A stretch of 64,000 nucleotides of DNA from Phallusia mammillata (lineage: Eukaryota; Chordata; Ascidiacea; Phlebobranchia; Ascidiidae): NCBI GenBank assembly GCA_003260075.1, contig QLIY01000070.1, forward strand, positions 62,001 to 126,000, read 5' to 3'. This document shows, piece by piece, positions 23,901-46,951 of the stretch. A program made the position numbers and the translations under genes. Under the pieces are notes generated by a model, which did no database searches, had not been told where the DNA came from, and saw only the letters and a program-made list of their open reading frames with translations. How positions within the stretch are numbered: position 1 is the stretch's first letter; each line of letters begins with the position of its first letter.

Positions 23901-25585
23901 AAAATATCAATGTTAAACAGTTAATAAAGTTTAGTCTCCAGAATAAACCCAATCAGGTAAAAAAAGAATCTTACACACAAATCTCCACTGGCTTTTGTAA
24001 CAATTTCACAGTTTCCATCATCTTTGGTTTTGTAAGACAAAATACTGCCATGATATGGTTCAGTCAAGATAAACAACAAATCCTTTTTTTCTCCCTGAAA
24101 TGTATAAGCAAAACATATATATTTTATGCAGGAATAATCAACTTTCTTATTGCAGTAGTACTAAAATGCTGAAATAATTGAGTTGATTATTAGTAACTAA
24201 ATACCACATTTGGTCACATGGTTAGTAGTTTTGCTGGGACTGAAATATACTAAATGCCAAAATTAAAATTTGACTTTTGAAAGACTCTGGCGGTTAAATT
24301 TAAATCCGTAATACGTTTCCTCCACTTATTTTAAAATGGGCTACCAGCTTTTATTAGCCACCAGCTTTTATAACCTCAGTAGTGGTTCCCAACCTTTTTC
24401 ATCCTATGCACCCTTTTAGTTCATATTCGAATCTAATTCCCCCCCCCCCCTACAAATTTAGGTTGCTAAAATATGGCAAATGCAGCAATAACACATAGCA
24501 CAGACAACCAGTAAGAAATTAATATTGTGACAGGGGGAATTTCCCTCAGGGATCCCAAAACATGCAAAGTTTTAAAATAATGCAAACTCATGGGTCCCCT
24601 AACATGCAAAGTTTAAAATAATGCACTTCAAGAGATAACCAATAGAAAGTTGTGAGGTAAAACATAGTGATCGATATCGGGCTTAAATAATCATGCTATT
24701 AAAGGTTAACCAGTCAAATTTAAATCAGACATTGTTTGTCCAATTTAATGTTCAATTTCAAAGTAAACAAGGGGTAAATGGTGGCAAAATAGTGCAAAAC
24801 AAAACAATCGACACATATAAATAGGAAATTGTAGAAGCTGTCAAAATGTAATTTAATTTGAATGTTGTAAAAAAATCACCAATTTTAGGGGCCAGCAACA
24901 TACAAAAACATTTTATATTTTCGGGCCTGGCTGCATAAGTACTGGGGTTATCAAGACAAACAAAGCAGATGGCACATGTACATAACTACATCTATCATCT
25001 GTGAAATTTCTTCCAAACTCATCAAAGTGCTGAATCCAAAAGTGTGTAGACAAACTTCACCCGAGAAAGTGAGAACAAGATGCTACCCCAAGGAAAGGGA
25101 TCCATTATAAAACTTTGGTCCGATCTCATTTACCCATGTTGGACTCATATGTTCACATTCACGATACCATGTGGTATCATGCAGTATGTAGTACCACCAT
25201 ATTTGTTAAGCATTTGTAAAACCATGCTTGGTTTACCAACTAAGAACTATAAAGATACAATAAAGTGAATGCAGTGGATGACAAGGAAACAATTATATAC
25301 AAAATTACTTTACCTCAGGTCTAAAGAGCTTTGCGATTGCAATTTTGCCATAAATGTTAAGTTCTTTGACTGGCTTTAATCCTTCAGCTGACACAGTAAA
25401 TATTTCTAAACGGGAGTTTTTGGTGATCAGTAGATTTAAATCATCAGGACTTGTAAAATGACCTAAAAATATAGGAGACAAATTGATAAATGTTGCTGCA
25501 CTCACCAGCATGCACAAGTGTTACCTGTTATACACTGATTCACTGCTGTAGGCTTGTGAGCAGTGACAACATAATTAAATGACAT
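11918..25585 (-). CDS. DDB1: DNA damage-binding protein 1 (CUL4 adaptor)
   Basis: Twenty-seven exons give about 1167 aa (human 1140): 25525-25585, 25314-25462, 23975-24094, 23787-23882, 23579-23704, 23352-23466, 23195-23292, 22972-23127, 22754-22865, 22518-22639, 22299-22401, 21952-22136, 21494-21653, 21091-21303, 20889-20996, 20282-20489, 18747-18858, 18556-18675, 17883-18003, 17550-17714, 17312-17406, 16964-17134, 16151-16260, 15490-15622, 14895-15034, 13435-13558, 11918-11998. All phases close. Landmarks are [105 protein letters not shown] and the C-terminal [15 protein letters not shown]. The protein is the three-propeller adaptor linking CUL4-RBX1 to DCAF receptors in nuclear ubiquitination and UV repair. 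Least certain: the 3' end of exon 18556-18675, where a gtgaaa donor upstream is an alternative. It follows NFKBIL1 by only 122 bp. Confidence 0.95.
13559..14894 (-). other. U12-type AT-AC intron in DDB1
   Basis: After exon 14895-15034 the intron begins ATATCCTTT (14894-14886), the U12 AT-AC donor consensus. It ends in AC just before 13558, and TCCTTAAC (13579-13572), the U12 branch consensus, lies about 13 nt upstream of that end. With these borders the junction reads IEHASWRAF, aligning without gaps to IEHSFWRSF of human DDB1. A GT-AG reading of the same region adds five unmatched residues. Confidence 0.85.
14627..14807. mobile_element. hAT-type MITE inside the U12 intron
   Basis: A 181-bp element begins CAGTGCTCTTCAACC and ends GGGTGAAGAGCCCTG, which are inverted with two mismatches. 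The 8-bp flanks acataggc and ccctaggc share the last five bases, so the target duplication is decayed. Confidence 0.55.
18157..18274. repeat. Direct duplication around C10 in a DDB1 intron
   Basis: About 54 bp (taaacacacaatattc onward) at 18157-18210 recurs at 18221-18274 after C10 (18211-18220). Each copy ends with the target site and the first bases of the element at 18270, so the break fell at the element's edge. Confidence 0.8.
18270..18531. mobile_element. hAT-type MITE in DDB1 intron
   Basis: A 262-bp element starts CAGTGGTTCTCAACT and ends AGTTGAGAACCACTG, exact inverts. The flanks are atatagct (18262-18269) and atatagcc (18532-18539), one mismatch in 8. It holds an internal C10 run (18476-18485). 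Confidence 0.8.
18950..19345. repeat. Tandem 17-bp A/T-rich array, duplicated around C11
   Basis: In the DDB1 intron 18859-20281, units of the form CGGAATATTCGATTAAC are repeated at 19015-19139 and 19220-19345. The whole block plus about 65 bp of unique leader is present twice, separated by C11 (19142-19152). The unit itself is a degenerate minisatellite. The second copy looks like the other homopolymer-split duplicates. Confidence 0.75.
24377..24470. mobile_element. Fragment of hAT-like element with C11 run
   Basis: The sequence beginning CAGTAGTGGTTCCCAACC resembles the left end of hAT-type elements. A C11 run (24440-24450) follows. I could not find a matching right end, so the limits are approximate. 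It lies in the DDB1 intron between exons 25314-25462 and 23975-24094. Confidence 0.35.
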
Positions 25586-25654
25586 TTTACCCTATATTGC
25601 AGCAGCAAACCTGCCAAGTGAAAGAAATCGACATGTTAAGTTCACCAACAATGA

Positions 25655-25676
25655 CCTAAGGAAAGAAGAAATCCAA
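25655..25676 (-). promoter_or_regulatory. Candidate trans-splice acceptor upstream of DDB1
   Basis: Between the NFKBIL1 stop (25708) and the DDB1 ATG (25585), the minus strand has a pyrimidine-rich tract ending TTCTTCTTTCCTTAG, with AG at 25657-25656. A second AG follows a shorter tract about 45 nt on. No AATAAA occurs in the 122-bp spacer. Tunicates join a spliced leader to downstream genes of operons, and this is where such an acceptor would be expected. Confidence 0.5.
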
Positions 25677-25707
25677 TATTACAATTTTTTATATGTAGAC
25701 AATGTAA

Positions 25708-26826
25708 TTAATCTTGATTCAACAAATTATTTAGTTCCTGGGAAAGAGCTTTGACCGTTTCCAGAACAACTTCCTTGTCTTTTTCATCAAGTCTATCCCG
25801 ACAGCGTTGAACAAATTTGTCTGGATGCCATAACATCTGTTGCCTTAAAATAAATTTACGCTTGTCCTTTTGATCAGAACTTGGTGGCATCCCGGTCAAA
25901 ATCACTTCAACCATATCTTTTACAGAACCCCGACATGGCCAAGGAATATCCCGAAATGAGAGTTTGGAATCTTTTGCAGAACTTGATTTGTGTTCACCCA
26001 TTTTTTCTTGATATCTTTGATGCTTAGATTCAAGCACTTCAACTTTTTTCAAAGCCATCCTCTTTCTGTATACTTCCTGTTCTTTTTCAAATCGCTCCTT
26101 CATATCCCTTGTTTCTTCCCGTTTCCGTTTCATGTTTATTTCTTTTCTTCTTTTGTATTTTTCAGCCGAAGACAAGTGTCTGCGCTTGTATTCCTCTGCT
26201 ATTCTGTCAGCCCACTCATCAAATGTTTGATATTCAGGAATGTCCTCACTTATGTCACCAGTTGCCACAAACTTTGCTGCAAACCCAATATCAGCACAAT
26301 CATCAGCCCATTCATTTGTCAGTTTTTCGTGCCAAGTCGTACTTGTCGATGATTCTTCAGAATCCCTATAACAACTCCCCACCTCTTCTCCTGCAGCCAT
26401 GCTTTCAAAGTCTTGCATGCTCTTAAAACTTTCCTTTGCTTTTTTGAGTATGTCTTTGGGAGTCTCTCCCCATTTGTTGATTAGTTTCATCGCATCTGGA
26501 TATTCTCGGAACAATGGATCAATCAACAGCTTCCGATCAGTATAAGTGCTATTTTCATGAATGCACCTTGCTGCCAGGTGCATTGGGGTATCTCTGTTAG
26601 CATCCTGTATCTGTGCATTACTACCAAAATACAACAAACATCGCACTATGGCATCATCTCCAAGTAAACAAGCAACATGTAGAGGAGTTCGTCTCAAATC
26701 GCCAGTCACAAAATCTAGGTGAAAGTTATCATCTTTCTTTTTGTGCGTCTCCAAACAATGTTTAAGCTTCATTAAGTAACCACCTTGCACATATTTAAAG
26801 ACTTTCTGTTTTATGTGTTTTTGCAT
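25708..26826 (-). CDS. NFKBIL1: NF-kappa-B inhibitor-like protein 1 (ankyrin protein)
   Basis: One long exon encodes 372 aa, close to the human 381. Ankyrin repeats come first (RTPLHVACLLGDDAIVRCLL and DTPMHLAARC, about residues 45-95). An acidic, charged linker and a long basic coiled region (about 195-275) follow. The conserved C-terminus contains DIPWPCRGS and QMLWHPDKFVQRCRDRL. This order is specific to NFKBIL1, a nuclear protein linked to splicing and to damping NF-kB signalling. The frame is open for 13 codons upstream, to an ATG at 26865. That stretch is T-rich and ends in ttttag, so it reads as an intron acceptor and I start at 26826. The gene lies directly upstream of DDB1 on the same strand. 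Confidence 0.9.
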   Translation of the reverse strand: MQKHIKQKVFKYVQGGYLMKLKHCLETHKKKDDNFHLDFVTGDLRRTPLHVACLLGDDAIVRCLLYFGSNAQIQDANRDTPMHLAARCIHENSTYTDRKLLIDPLFREYPDAMKLINKWGETPKDILKKAKESFKSMQDFESMAAGEEVGSCYRDSEESSTSTTWHEKLTNEWADDCADIGFAAKFVATGDISEDIPEYQTFDEWADRIAEEYKRRHLSSAEKYKRRKEINMKRKREETRDMKERFEKEQEVYRKRMALKKVEVLESKHQRYQEKMGEHKSSSAKDSKLSFRDIPWPCRGSVKDMVEVILTGMPPSSDQKDKRKFILRQQMLWHPDKFVQRCRDRLDEKDKEVVLETVKALSQELNNLLNQD

Positions 26827-26865
26827 GACTAATCTAAAAGTAAAGTTACATGTTATAAGTTGCAA

Positions 26866-28411
26866 AATTGCAGTCTTGGAATGGTTGTCTTACCACAATA
26901 ATATCGCAAAAGTTAGAAACAATTTGTTTTTGCAGACCAGGCACAATTAAACACTAATTAATGTTAACTTTATTACGGTCTTTCGGCTTAAGTTTACAGT
27001 ACCACAATTTTTTAGCATTATTCCGTTTGCATAAGTCCCAAATTTTGTCCAACTGCCATAGCTCAACCTGCGATCACCATGGGATGGCGGAAAACAACCT
27101 CCTAAATTTGTCTATTACTGTATTTTATTCTTGTTTTGGATTTGCAAACAAACGTGCACAACTGCACACCAATGATACTATTAAACAAATGATATATTGT
27201 ATAGTATCATTGTGCACAATCAGGTTCCAACCGTTCCATGTGTGCGCACTCTGGATAGTGGATACGCATGGCTAACGGCAAGGTACTAAATACTTTCACT
27301 GCATGATGCCTCATATTACTGCACGATACCCGATAACATTTGGCATAGTTTGTGGAATGTGAAGTGTTTTTCAAATTTTTACTTGTAAATTCTCACCCTA
27401 ACCCGAATAGCTCCAAGTCCGTCAAACTACCATTTTCGCACGAAGTATATTAATATCCATTAAAACACGACTTAACATGGGGGTACAGGCTCCTCTAAAA
27501 TATACAATCTAAACATAGTAGGCAATCGACACAAACTACTAATAAAACATTTGAAAACGTTGACGATTGGGGCTATTAGGGTAGGGGTGAAAGGTTTGTA
27601 ATAGCAAGAACATTATAATTCAATCTTCGACGTCGTTTTCGGGCTGATAAGAACCTGCGGTACCATACAGTTTTAGTACCACCCTCAACACACGTGAGAA
27701 TATTAAGCACAAGGGTTCTCCATATCTCAACTCAACTGATATCACTGTATTTTGTCCACATTGTCGGGGCTGTTACTGAACAGCGCATTTGAGAGTATTA
27801 AGTCCAAGCCCCAAGTAACTGCTGCCATTTTCACAAGTTTCATTAGTTGCAAGGATTGCGTTTATAGAATAGGTCATCCCGTTGATGGTTGTTTCGGTGC
27901 ACTACCACAAAAATTGTCAAAATATGGTTCTTGATGATTCGATGACACTTCTACCAGCATTTTTTGTATGTCTTTACTTTCAAACCAGTAATTTACTACA
28001 AAGGTATGACTGTTGTTTTAAACAAGCAATAATAAGTAACAAAACAGTGTATTACAGATATATGAAACAGTTGAAAATACACAACAAAAAATCACTGGCA
28101 GTTGTACCTACCATAGAAAATCTGTATTAATGTTAACAGTTTACCTTGCTACAATGTCAGACATGTCTAAGTAACTGGGTATCTGATTGGTCCAACACAT
28201 TTTTGTGTAAGATATGCACAACAATAAAAAACAACATGTTTAAAAAGCACCGGAAAACAACAATCAAAAATTTGTCTTTGCATCATTTTTTGCATCTGCT
28301 TTGGTGCACATTCATGCAACAAAAACACAATTTGCAACTATCCACAGAGACGATGAAACTTAACATTAAGATTAAATAAAAACCGCAGTAAGTGCAAAAA
28401 CTGAAAACATA
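26866..28411. other. Spacer between RAB28 3' end and NFKBIL1
   Basis: About 1.5 kb, AT-rich, with no recognisable gene on either strand. It probably contains the promoter and a non-coding 5' exon of NFKBIL1, whose coding exon begins right after an acceptor-like sequence. Confidence 0.45.
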
Positions 28412-28417
28412 TTTATT
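28412..28417 (-). terminator. Poly(A) signal of RAB28
   Basis: AATAAA on the minus strand, 67 nt downstream of the RAB28 stop. Confidence 0.6.
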
Positions 28418-28483
28418 GGTCCATTTTTGTTGTGTTGAAGAGGCAGAGGTAGCAAGGCTGTACAATGTCTGAAACAGCACTGG

Positions 28484-30693
28484 TCATTGCACTGAACATA
28501 CAGAACTCTTGGTTTTCCTTTTTCGCATTTGTGGTGTTGGTTTCGGTCGATGGGAATTTTCTAATACAGCTGTTACAACTTTCTGTAAATAGAAAAAAAG
28601 CATTGTGTCCTGGGATAAGCAACTTATAACACCAGTCTGTCCAGTGCAGTGGTTGCCAATCTTTTTGTAGGGTCCCTTTTTTAAGTCTGTGGACCCCCAA
28701 CAATTCAACACAAGTCTTTTAATTTGGCAGGTTAAATGCTACTGTTAGCAAGAATGTTTCCACATAGAAAGCATTGTGGCTTTTCTGTGTCATCACAGTC
28801 GGCAGTAAATGTAAAACAGTGATGTGTAATCGATATTGTACTTTAGCTTTTTGGGCATTTTAATCCACCTTAACAGTCCTTTACTCTCAATGAAGTTTCT
28901 ACTGTAGCAGTCAATGTAACAAAGTGATAAGTTTTCTGGTGAATAAAACTTCACAAACGCCTTGCCCTATTGTCCCTATGTGCTATAATGTCATATTAGG
29001 GGTTAACAATCGTAAAAAATGATTTGTTTTTGGCCTAAAGGTGTGATAAACAGTTCGCATTCATATGCAGGATTGGATAAAAACAGTTAGAAAACTTAAG
29101 AATACTGTTCTATACAACGTTTGTCTCCATAAACCCCTGCGAACTTCAATTCGGGAATTACTGGTCTAGAAGAACATTTCTTCATGTGTAAGGTCACTGT
29201 TCTATATCATGAAGAGCAGACTATTTGTGAACCTGTTGTACCTGGCCCAAAGTGGGAAATTTGCTTTGATTAAAGCTACTAAAAAAGCCACTTTAGGTAG
29301 AATAAATTTCTCAAGAGTATGTATCCCTTTTATGGAAAACAACCAAACTGATGGGCATTCGTACATGCCAACACTATAAATTTAGTGTCACGCAATCACT
29401 TACATGTGTTCCATCTTGCTCTGCTTTTGACAACTTAATTTTCAATATATCAGCTGCTATGCGCTTAAAGGCAAGGGACACCTGCAATGGACATTGTTGT
29501 TTGTTATCAGGCTCCAAAGATTCTGTAAAAACAGTCAAAAACACTCACTGAATCTCCTGTTTTGGCACAAACAAAATGGCTTGACATGTTGTGATCATGG
29601 GCATACAGATCATGTTTGCTTTTTTCTATACTCCTCATATGCTCCAAATCACCTTGAGAAAAATGTTTATTTTAGTACCTGACATTTGTCGTTTTCTCCC
29701 ATTACAGTAACCAAACTCTTCATATTTTAACACACTATCAGAATATTATAAAACAGAGACTGCAGAAAAATGTAAAAAGTTTTGCATGTCTCACCTTTGT
29801 TTCCAACAAGTGCATAATGACATGGCTTATCTTTTGTAACTTGCTTGACAGCTGCCAGCCAGTCGTCAATATTTTCAAAGCTTTGATAATTTGTAATGTC
29901 ATACACAAAAAGCACACCCTAGATAGATAATGAAAATGTGACAGGTAATTAGAACTATGATGGTACAAAATGTACAAAAAAAATGTTGTTTGCTTTATTT
30001 GTTTACTTAAGGTTAATAAAGATAACTTGTATTGTATTAATTTTGATGCATGACACAAAATTGGTACATAGTACAAAAACACAACACTAGTGCCACAGAA
30101 TACTCAACAATTTACACCCCCCCCCCAAAATTGGTACATAGTACAAAAACACAACACTAGTGCCACAGAATACTTAACAATTTACAAAAGAAATAAGCTA
30201 CAATACTAACCTGTGCCCCATAAACATACTTGTCCAGCATACTGCCACCAAGAGTTTGTCCTCCAATGTCCCAAACTTGTAATGTAACATTTCTGTCACC
30301 TATGTTTTAAATTGGTGTGAGAATAATTCAAACAAATGTGTGAGAATTATATTTTTGTATACCTGGGAGCGTCAGCCTCTGCATGAAAAAATCAATCCCA
30401 ACAGTTTGGTCATATTGTTTTCCAAATTGTTCTTGGGTGTATCTTGTTATAATCGAAGTCTGAAATTGTAACAAATTTTAAATTGATAAAAAGAGACTAA
30501 TCTCACACTAACATTTATATATACATACAACACACATACAATTTCAAACCACCAGTTAAATAAAAATTAAATAATACACATTGCTAAACATGATTCGTAC
30601 AAAAAAATAACTTACCTTTCCACATGCACCATCACCAACCACAATCAGTTTTAATTTGGTTTCAGGAATTTCGTCGTCTTCTGAATCCGACAT
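28484..30693 (-). CDS. RAB28: Ras-related GTPase Rab28
   Basis: Exons (5' to 3'): 30616-30693, 30363-30459, 30211-30299, 29795-29918, 29549-29652, 29404-29481, 28484-28582, giving 222 aa (human 221). The start [20 protein letters not shown] is followed by the P-loop GDGACGKT. After it come TVGIDFF (switch I), WDIGGQT (switch II), [24 protein letters not shown] (guanine recognition) and SAK-like CAKTGDS. The protein ends in CSVQ, a CaaX box for farnesylation, which is unusual among Rabs but known for RAB28. Family roles: ciliary and BBSome-linked traffic, and extracellular vesicle or photoreceptor-disc shedding. All phases close. A homopolymer-split duplicate sits in the intron 29919-30210. 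Confidence 0.95.
28647..28700. mobile_element. hAT-like element end in RAB28 intron
   Basis: CAGTGGTTGCCAATCTTTTT followed by a ggtccc...ggaccccc segment looks like one end of a hAT-type element. I did not find the other end, so only the visible end is listed. Confidence 0.35.
30057..30186. repeat. Direct duplication around C10 in RAB28 intron
   Basis: About 60 bp (aaaattggtacatagtac onward) ends at a C10 run (30117-30126) and is repeated immediately after it with one base change (ctcaac against cttaac). Confidence 0.85.
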
Positions 30694-30786
30694 TTGGGCA
30701 TGTGAGATACTGGTTTGTCAATTACATGCTACAAACCATACAAAACTAAAAAGGTATTTATTTTCAAAAACTCTACAGATAAAAAG

Positions 30787-32323
30787 GTTACTGGCTAAAA
30801 ATTTATAACAATATCTTTTTTGCATCAATACCAATCAAGCAGTTAATCTTTAACAGTGGTCTACCAGCAAACAGAGCTGCATTTACAAATATTGTTCCAT
30901 ACCATTTGTAGGTTTTATGTGGTACCATTGAAACAAAGATATTACCTTTCCAAAGGTTATCAATGTTACATCTGCGATAGTTATATTTAGCCAAAGCATT
31001 AAGCAAAAATTAATCACCTTTTATTACAGCTATACATAATGACATGATCATGTTACAGTAATCAGCAAATTCTGAATAATTTATTCCATCAATCAGCCCA
31101 AAAGTTAGTTGTTTAAAAACATTTTCTTGGTTTATTTACTGATTACTGTACTGCGTATACTATAGTAGTGGCAGTACAATAAGTCTTAAAGTGTGTTCTC
31201 CAAAAACCTGACTTAAACTATGCAAGTGTTATATTTTTGTTGCATTTCAAAAATGTATTAACCATTAAAACATCAGTATGATCAGTAGTCTTACAAATAT
31301 GGGATTTGATAATTTGATTTATGGGGTTTTAAATTAGCCTTTTATCAACTGCAGACTGTTTTTTATTGAATATTTGTTAATTTTCTTGACATGTTATTAA
31401 ATTAATCGCTACAATATCAACATATATTACTAACACATTTACAAAAGTCAAGTACACATAGTCACAATCACATACACTTTACACTCTCAATTCTTCATTC
31501 TCTATCTTGCGACACATAGCATTGTTCCAGAACAGTACAGTGTCGTGACAAGAACAAATGTACTGTGACGTTTAGGATATAGTTTCCAATGTTTTAGCAA
31601 CGGTGAACAAGTGTCATTGCCAACCAGATACAAAACGAAATCAAAAAACCCCCCCCCCCGGTTACTGGCTAAAAATTTATAACAATATCTTTTTTGCATC
31701 AATACCAGTCAAGCAGTTAATCTTTAAGAACAGTGGTCTACCAGCAAACAGAGCTGCATTTACAAATATTGTTCCATACCATTTGTAGGTTTTATGTGGT
31801 ACCATTGAAACAAAGATATTACCTTTCCAAAGGTTATCAATGTTACATCTGCGATAGTTATATTTAGCCAAAGCATTAAGCAAAAATTAATCACCTTTTA
31901 TTACAGCTATATATACATAATGACATGATCATGTTACAGTAATCAGCAAATTCTGAATAATTTATTCCATCAATCAGCCCAAAAGTTAGTTGTTTAAAAA
32001 CATTTTCTTGGTTTATTTACTGATTACTGTACTGCGTATACTATAGTAGTGGCAGTACAGTAAGTCTTAAAGTGTGTTTTCCAAAAACCTGACTTAAACT
32101 ATGCAAGTGTTATATTTTTGTTGCATTTCAAAAATGTATTAACCATTAAAACATCAGTATGATCAGTAGTCTTACAAATATGGGGTTTGATAATTTGATT
32201 TATGGGGTTTTAAATTAGCCTTTTATCAACTGCAGACTGTTTTTTATTGAATATTTGTTAATTTTCTTGATATGTTATTAAATTAATCGCTACAATATCA
32301 ACATATATTACTAACACATTTAC
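30787..32323. repeat. 650-bp duplication, two copies, ending at the assembly N
   Basis: Copy 1 at 30787-31440 and copy 2 at 31660-32323 are nearly identical, with scattered substitutions and small indels (for example ttaacagtgg against ttaagaacagtgg). Copy 2 starts right after C11 (31649-31659) and ends at the N (32324). The 208 bp between them (31441-31648) are single-copy. No gene lies inside. It is upstream of RAB28, so it may cover its promoter. Confidence 0.9.
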
Positions 32324-32324
32324 N
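32324..32324. other. Assembly join (single N)
   Basis: This is the only ambiguous base in the window. Copy 2 of the 650-bp duplicate stops here, and the strand of all long G/C homopolymers changes from C to G across it. Confidence 0.85.
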
Positions 32325-32340
32325 TCACACTGAATTTTCA

Positions 32341-32663
32341 AAAAACACTATTATGAATGTTCTTTTCCGAAATACACTTAAACTACCAGAAGTAGTAAAA
32401 AATGCAGTAATAAATTGTTTTGTGCGTTGTATTCGGTATTGGTAAACCCAGAGTCTTTCTACCAAACATAAATTTTGGGCAAACCCATTGAGGGGGGGGG
32501 GAAAAAACACTATTATGAATGTTCTTTTCCGAAATACACTTAAACTACCAGAAGTAGTAAAAAATGCAGTAATAAATTATAAATTGTTTTGTGCGTTGTA
32601 TTCGGTATTGGAAAACCCAGAGTCTTTCTACCAAACATAAATTTTGGGCAAACCCATTGACAG
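32341..32663. repeat. Direct duplication around G10
   Basis: About 150 bp (aaaacactattatgaatg to aaacccattga) occur before G10 (32492-32501) and again after it. The second copy has an 8-bp insertion (ataaatta) and a few substitutions. Confidence 0.85.
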
Positions 32664-32671
32664 CCCAGTTT

Positions 32672-33130
32672 CTACAGTTGAACTTTTGTTCTTAACCTGG
32701 GGTCCATGAACCCCCAAGGGGTCCGATAAGATGCATTAAGGGGTCCGTGAAACGAAATGCAATTATTCCAAAAATCCATGTATTTTCCTCTGTCAATGAG
32801 GTTTCCACTTATCAGGCCACAACGGCAGCCAAACATGCACTTCGAGTAGTTTGAGCAACAAAACCGCGTTTGTGATGCAATAATATATAACGGCTACTCT
32901 ACTATTGTAAGTCTGGCATTTTAGTGCGTTTTGCTGTGTATCCTGTTAAAAAGAGGACCATCGCTGCTTTTATGCCGTTTGCTACAACCTATCTCTGTGA
33001 GGCGGGATTTTCAGCTCTTCTTACCATGGCTATGTTGATTAAAACCTAATTTCGACATTTGCAATGTGTTTCTCGCAAAGGGAGAATGTTTTAGGGGTTC
33101 GTGATCCGAAAAAGGTTAAGAAACACTGAA
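32672..33130 (+). mobile_element. Decayed hAT element with transposase C-terminal remnant
   Basis: The left part has ttcttaacctggggtccat and the right part has aaaaaggttaagaaacactg, which are roughly inverted. At about 32949-33049 (+) the frame reads FMPFATTYLCEAGFSALLTM and then stops. This is the conserved hAT dimerisation-domain motif (YLCE-GFS-L). The rest of the transposase is gone. It lies between RAB28 and the PDZRN 3' end. Confidence 0.7.
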
Positions 33131-33528
33131 ATAGACCAAGAAATAGGCCTACTTTCTCAACCTGGCTAGCTCATTTAGCGATTTCAAAAGAAGGTCCAAA
33201 ACACGAGTTTCGCCCAAAGCGGGGATGATTGGGTCAGTTGAGATGCAATTTTAAATCGGACTTAAATTAGGTGTAGCCAGTGGTGGGATTCGGCCGGTCC
33301 TATAGAATCGTCTCACGAAATTTTATGAGATCAGCGAACCGGTTAGCATTACTGGTTACTGTAAATGGACTTTTTACAGCAGAACCGGCTGAAAAATATG
33401 ACTTTTGTGATAGAACCGGCTGACAAAAAAAATTGAACCTCACCACCGGGTGTAGCAGAATCCTACTCGCGCACCACCGGACAATTCCACCGACTAGTGG
33501 TACGCGTACCACAGTTTGAGAACCACTG
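33131..33528. mobile_element. Second copy of the 2815-3080 MITE, left-truncated
   Basis: From atagaccaagaaatagg onward, the sequence follows the SPS-intron element at 2815-3080 and ends GTTTGAGAACCACTG. Its left terminus is missing where it meets the neighbouring hAT element. Another element is inserted in it at 33278-33448. Confidence 0.75.
33278..33448. mobile_element. hAT-type MITE nested in another MITE
   Basis: A 171-bp element begins CAGTGGTGGGATTC and ends GAACCTCACCACCG (inverted, three mismatches). An exact 8-bp duplication ggtgtagc flanks it (33270-33277 and 33449-33456). The host element at 2815-3080 lacks it at the matching place. Confidence 0.8.
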
Positions 33529-34669
33529 GACTAAAACATACATTAAACATATTCGACAGTGACGTCATAAACGTGTAAGTTGTGCGATTAACTGATGTTG
33601 AAATAATACTGTCATTCTACTTTACACGTGCCGCAAAGTATGCATGTTAGTAACTGATCATGCTAGTTTGTGAAACGGATTCTGTTCTGTTTTCAGTTGG
33701 TCAGTGTTGATTATTTGTTAAACCTGTTGTATTTGGGAAATATTTTATTGAAGCAATTTTGTAGTTCTTTTAAAAAAAATAACTTTATTCCTGGAATCTG
33801 GATAACATCGCAAAATAAATTTAAATATGAGTATTAGTTGAAAAGGAGTAGAATCCATTACGCTTCGAGGTCACGCCAGGGATGAGGATTCTACCACATA
33901 TAGATGCAATTGTTTGGGTTGAGATTAGGGTTTAAGTAATTGACTTTCAAGTACCGTAAATTTGTTTTGATTTCGAGAAAGCTTTTGTGTTGTAATTTTG
34001 AAAGATAGTTGGGTCTATTCGATTTCTATTTCTTACAGAAAAACATCCTTTCGCATTAAACTAGTCATCTCAACTTGAAAACTCTTATACCTGCTGACAA
34101 AATGAAACAAAAAATGTATTGTTTCTTCTATTGAACATTTCTGTATTAGGGAAACAGCAAAAGAAAACACAAATACAAGATTATTTTGGTAAAGACATTG
34201 CGGAGAAGGGTGAAATAACGCAAAACTGAAAGGAAAGAAATAGTAATAAAACTCGACTTGTCAGAAAGCAAAACAGAACAGAAATAGGGAAGCAAAAACA
34301 ACTGCCTAGTCTACTCATAAAGCATAGGCCTTAGTGTGTAAAGGCACATTGTGCTCAACGTGTATACTGTAAATCTATCAATGCAAAAAAACCTTATGGC
34401 TATAAGCAAGTGAGAAAATAAATAAGCAGTTTTTCCAAGCTGAATGAAAAGCATTTTTACTACGACATTTGCACATGCATGCGCGCGGCTGGAGAACCAA
34501 GATAAGTGAAGTACAGTGTGTACCGATGAAACATCTCGCCTTTAACGATATGCTGGAACTTTGTAGCTGGTAGACCAGAACTGCTCTGCTGTTTGGTCGC
34601 CTGTGGTTCCATCTTAACACATGCGTCCAAGTCGCCCAAACACAATGGGTGCCTAAACGTATTTCCCTT
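33529..34669. other. Spacer downstream of the PDZRN gene
   Basis: AT-rich until about 34400. It holds the 3'UTR side of the PDZRN gene. No other gene is recognised. Confidence 0.45.

Positions 34670-46951
<12,282 letters not shown>

Noticed and set aside
26824-26865. ATG 26865 as the NFKBIL1 start
   Set aside because: The extra codons look like a pyrimidine-rich intron end (ttttag) and are not conserved. ATG 26826 fits the family better.
30803-31883. Two similar 67-68 codon frames (30803-31006 and 31677-31883) as paralogous genes
   Set aside because: They are the same non-coding sequence in the two copies of the 650-bp duplicate.
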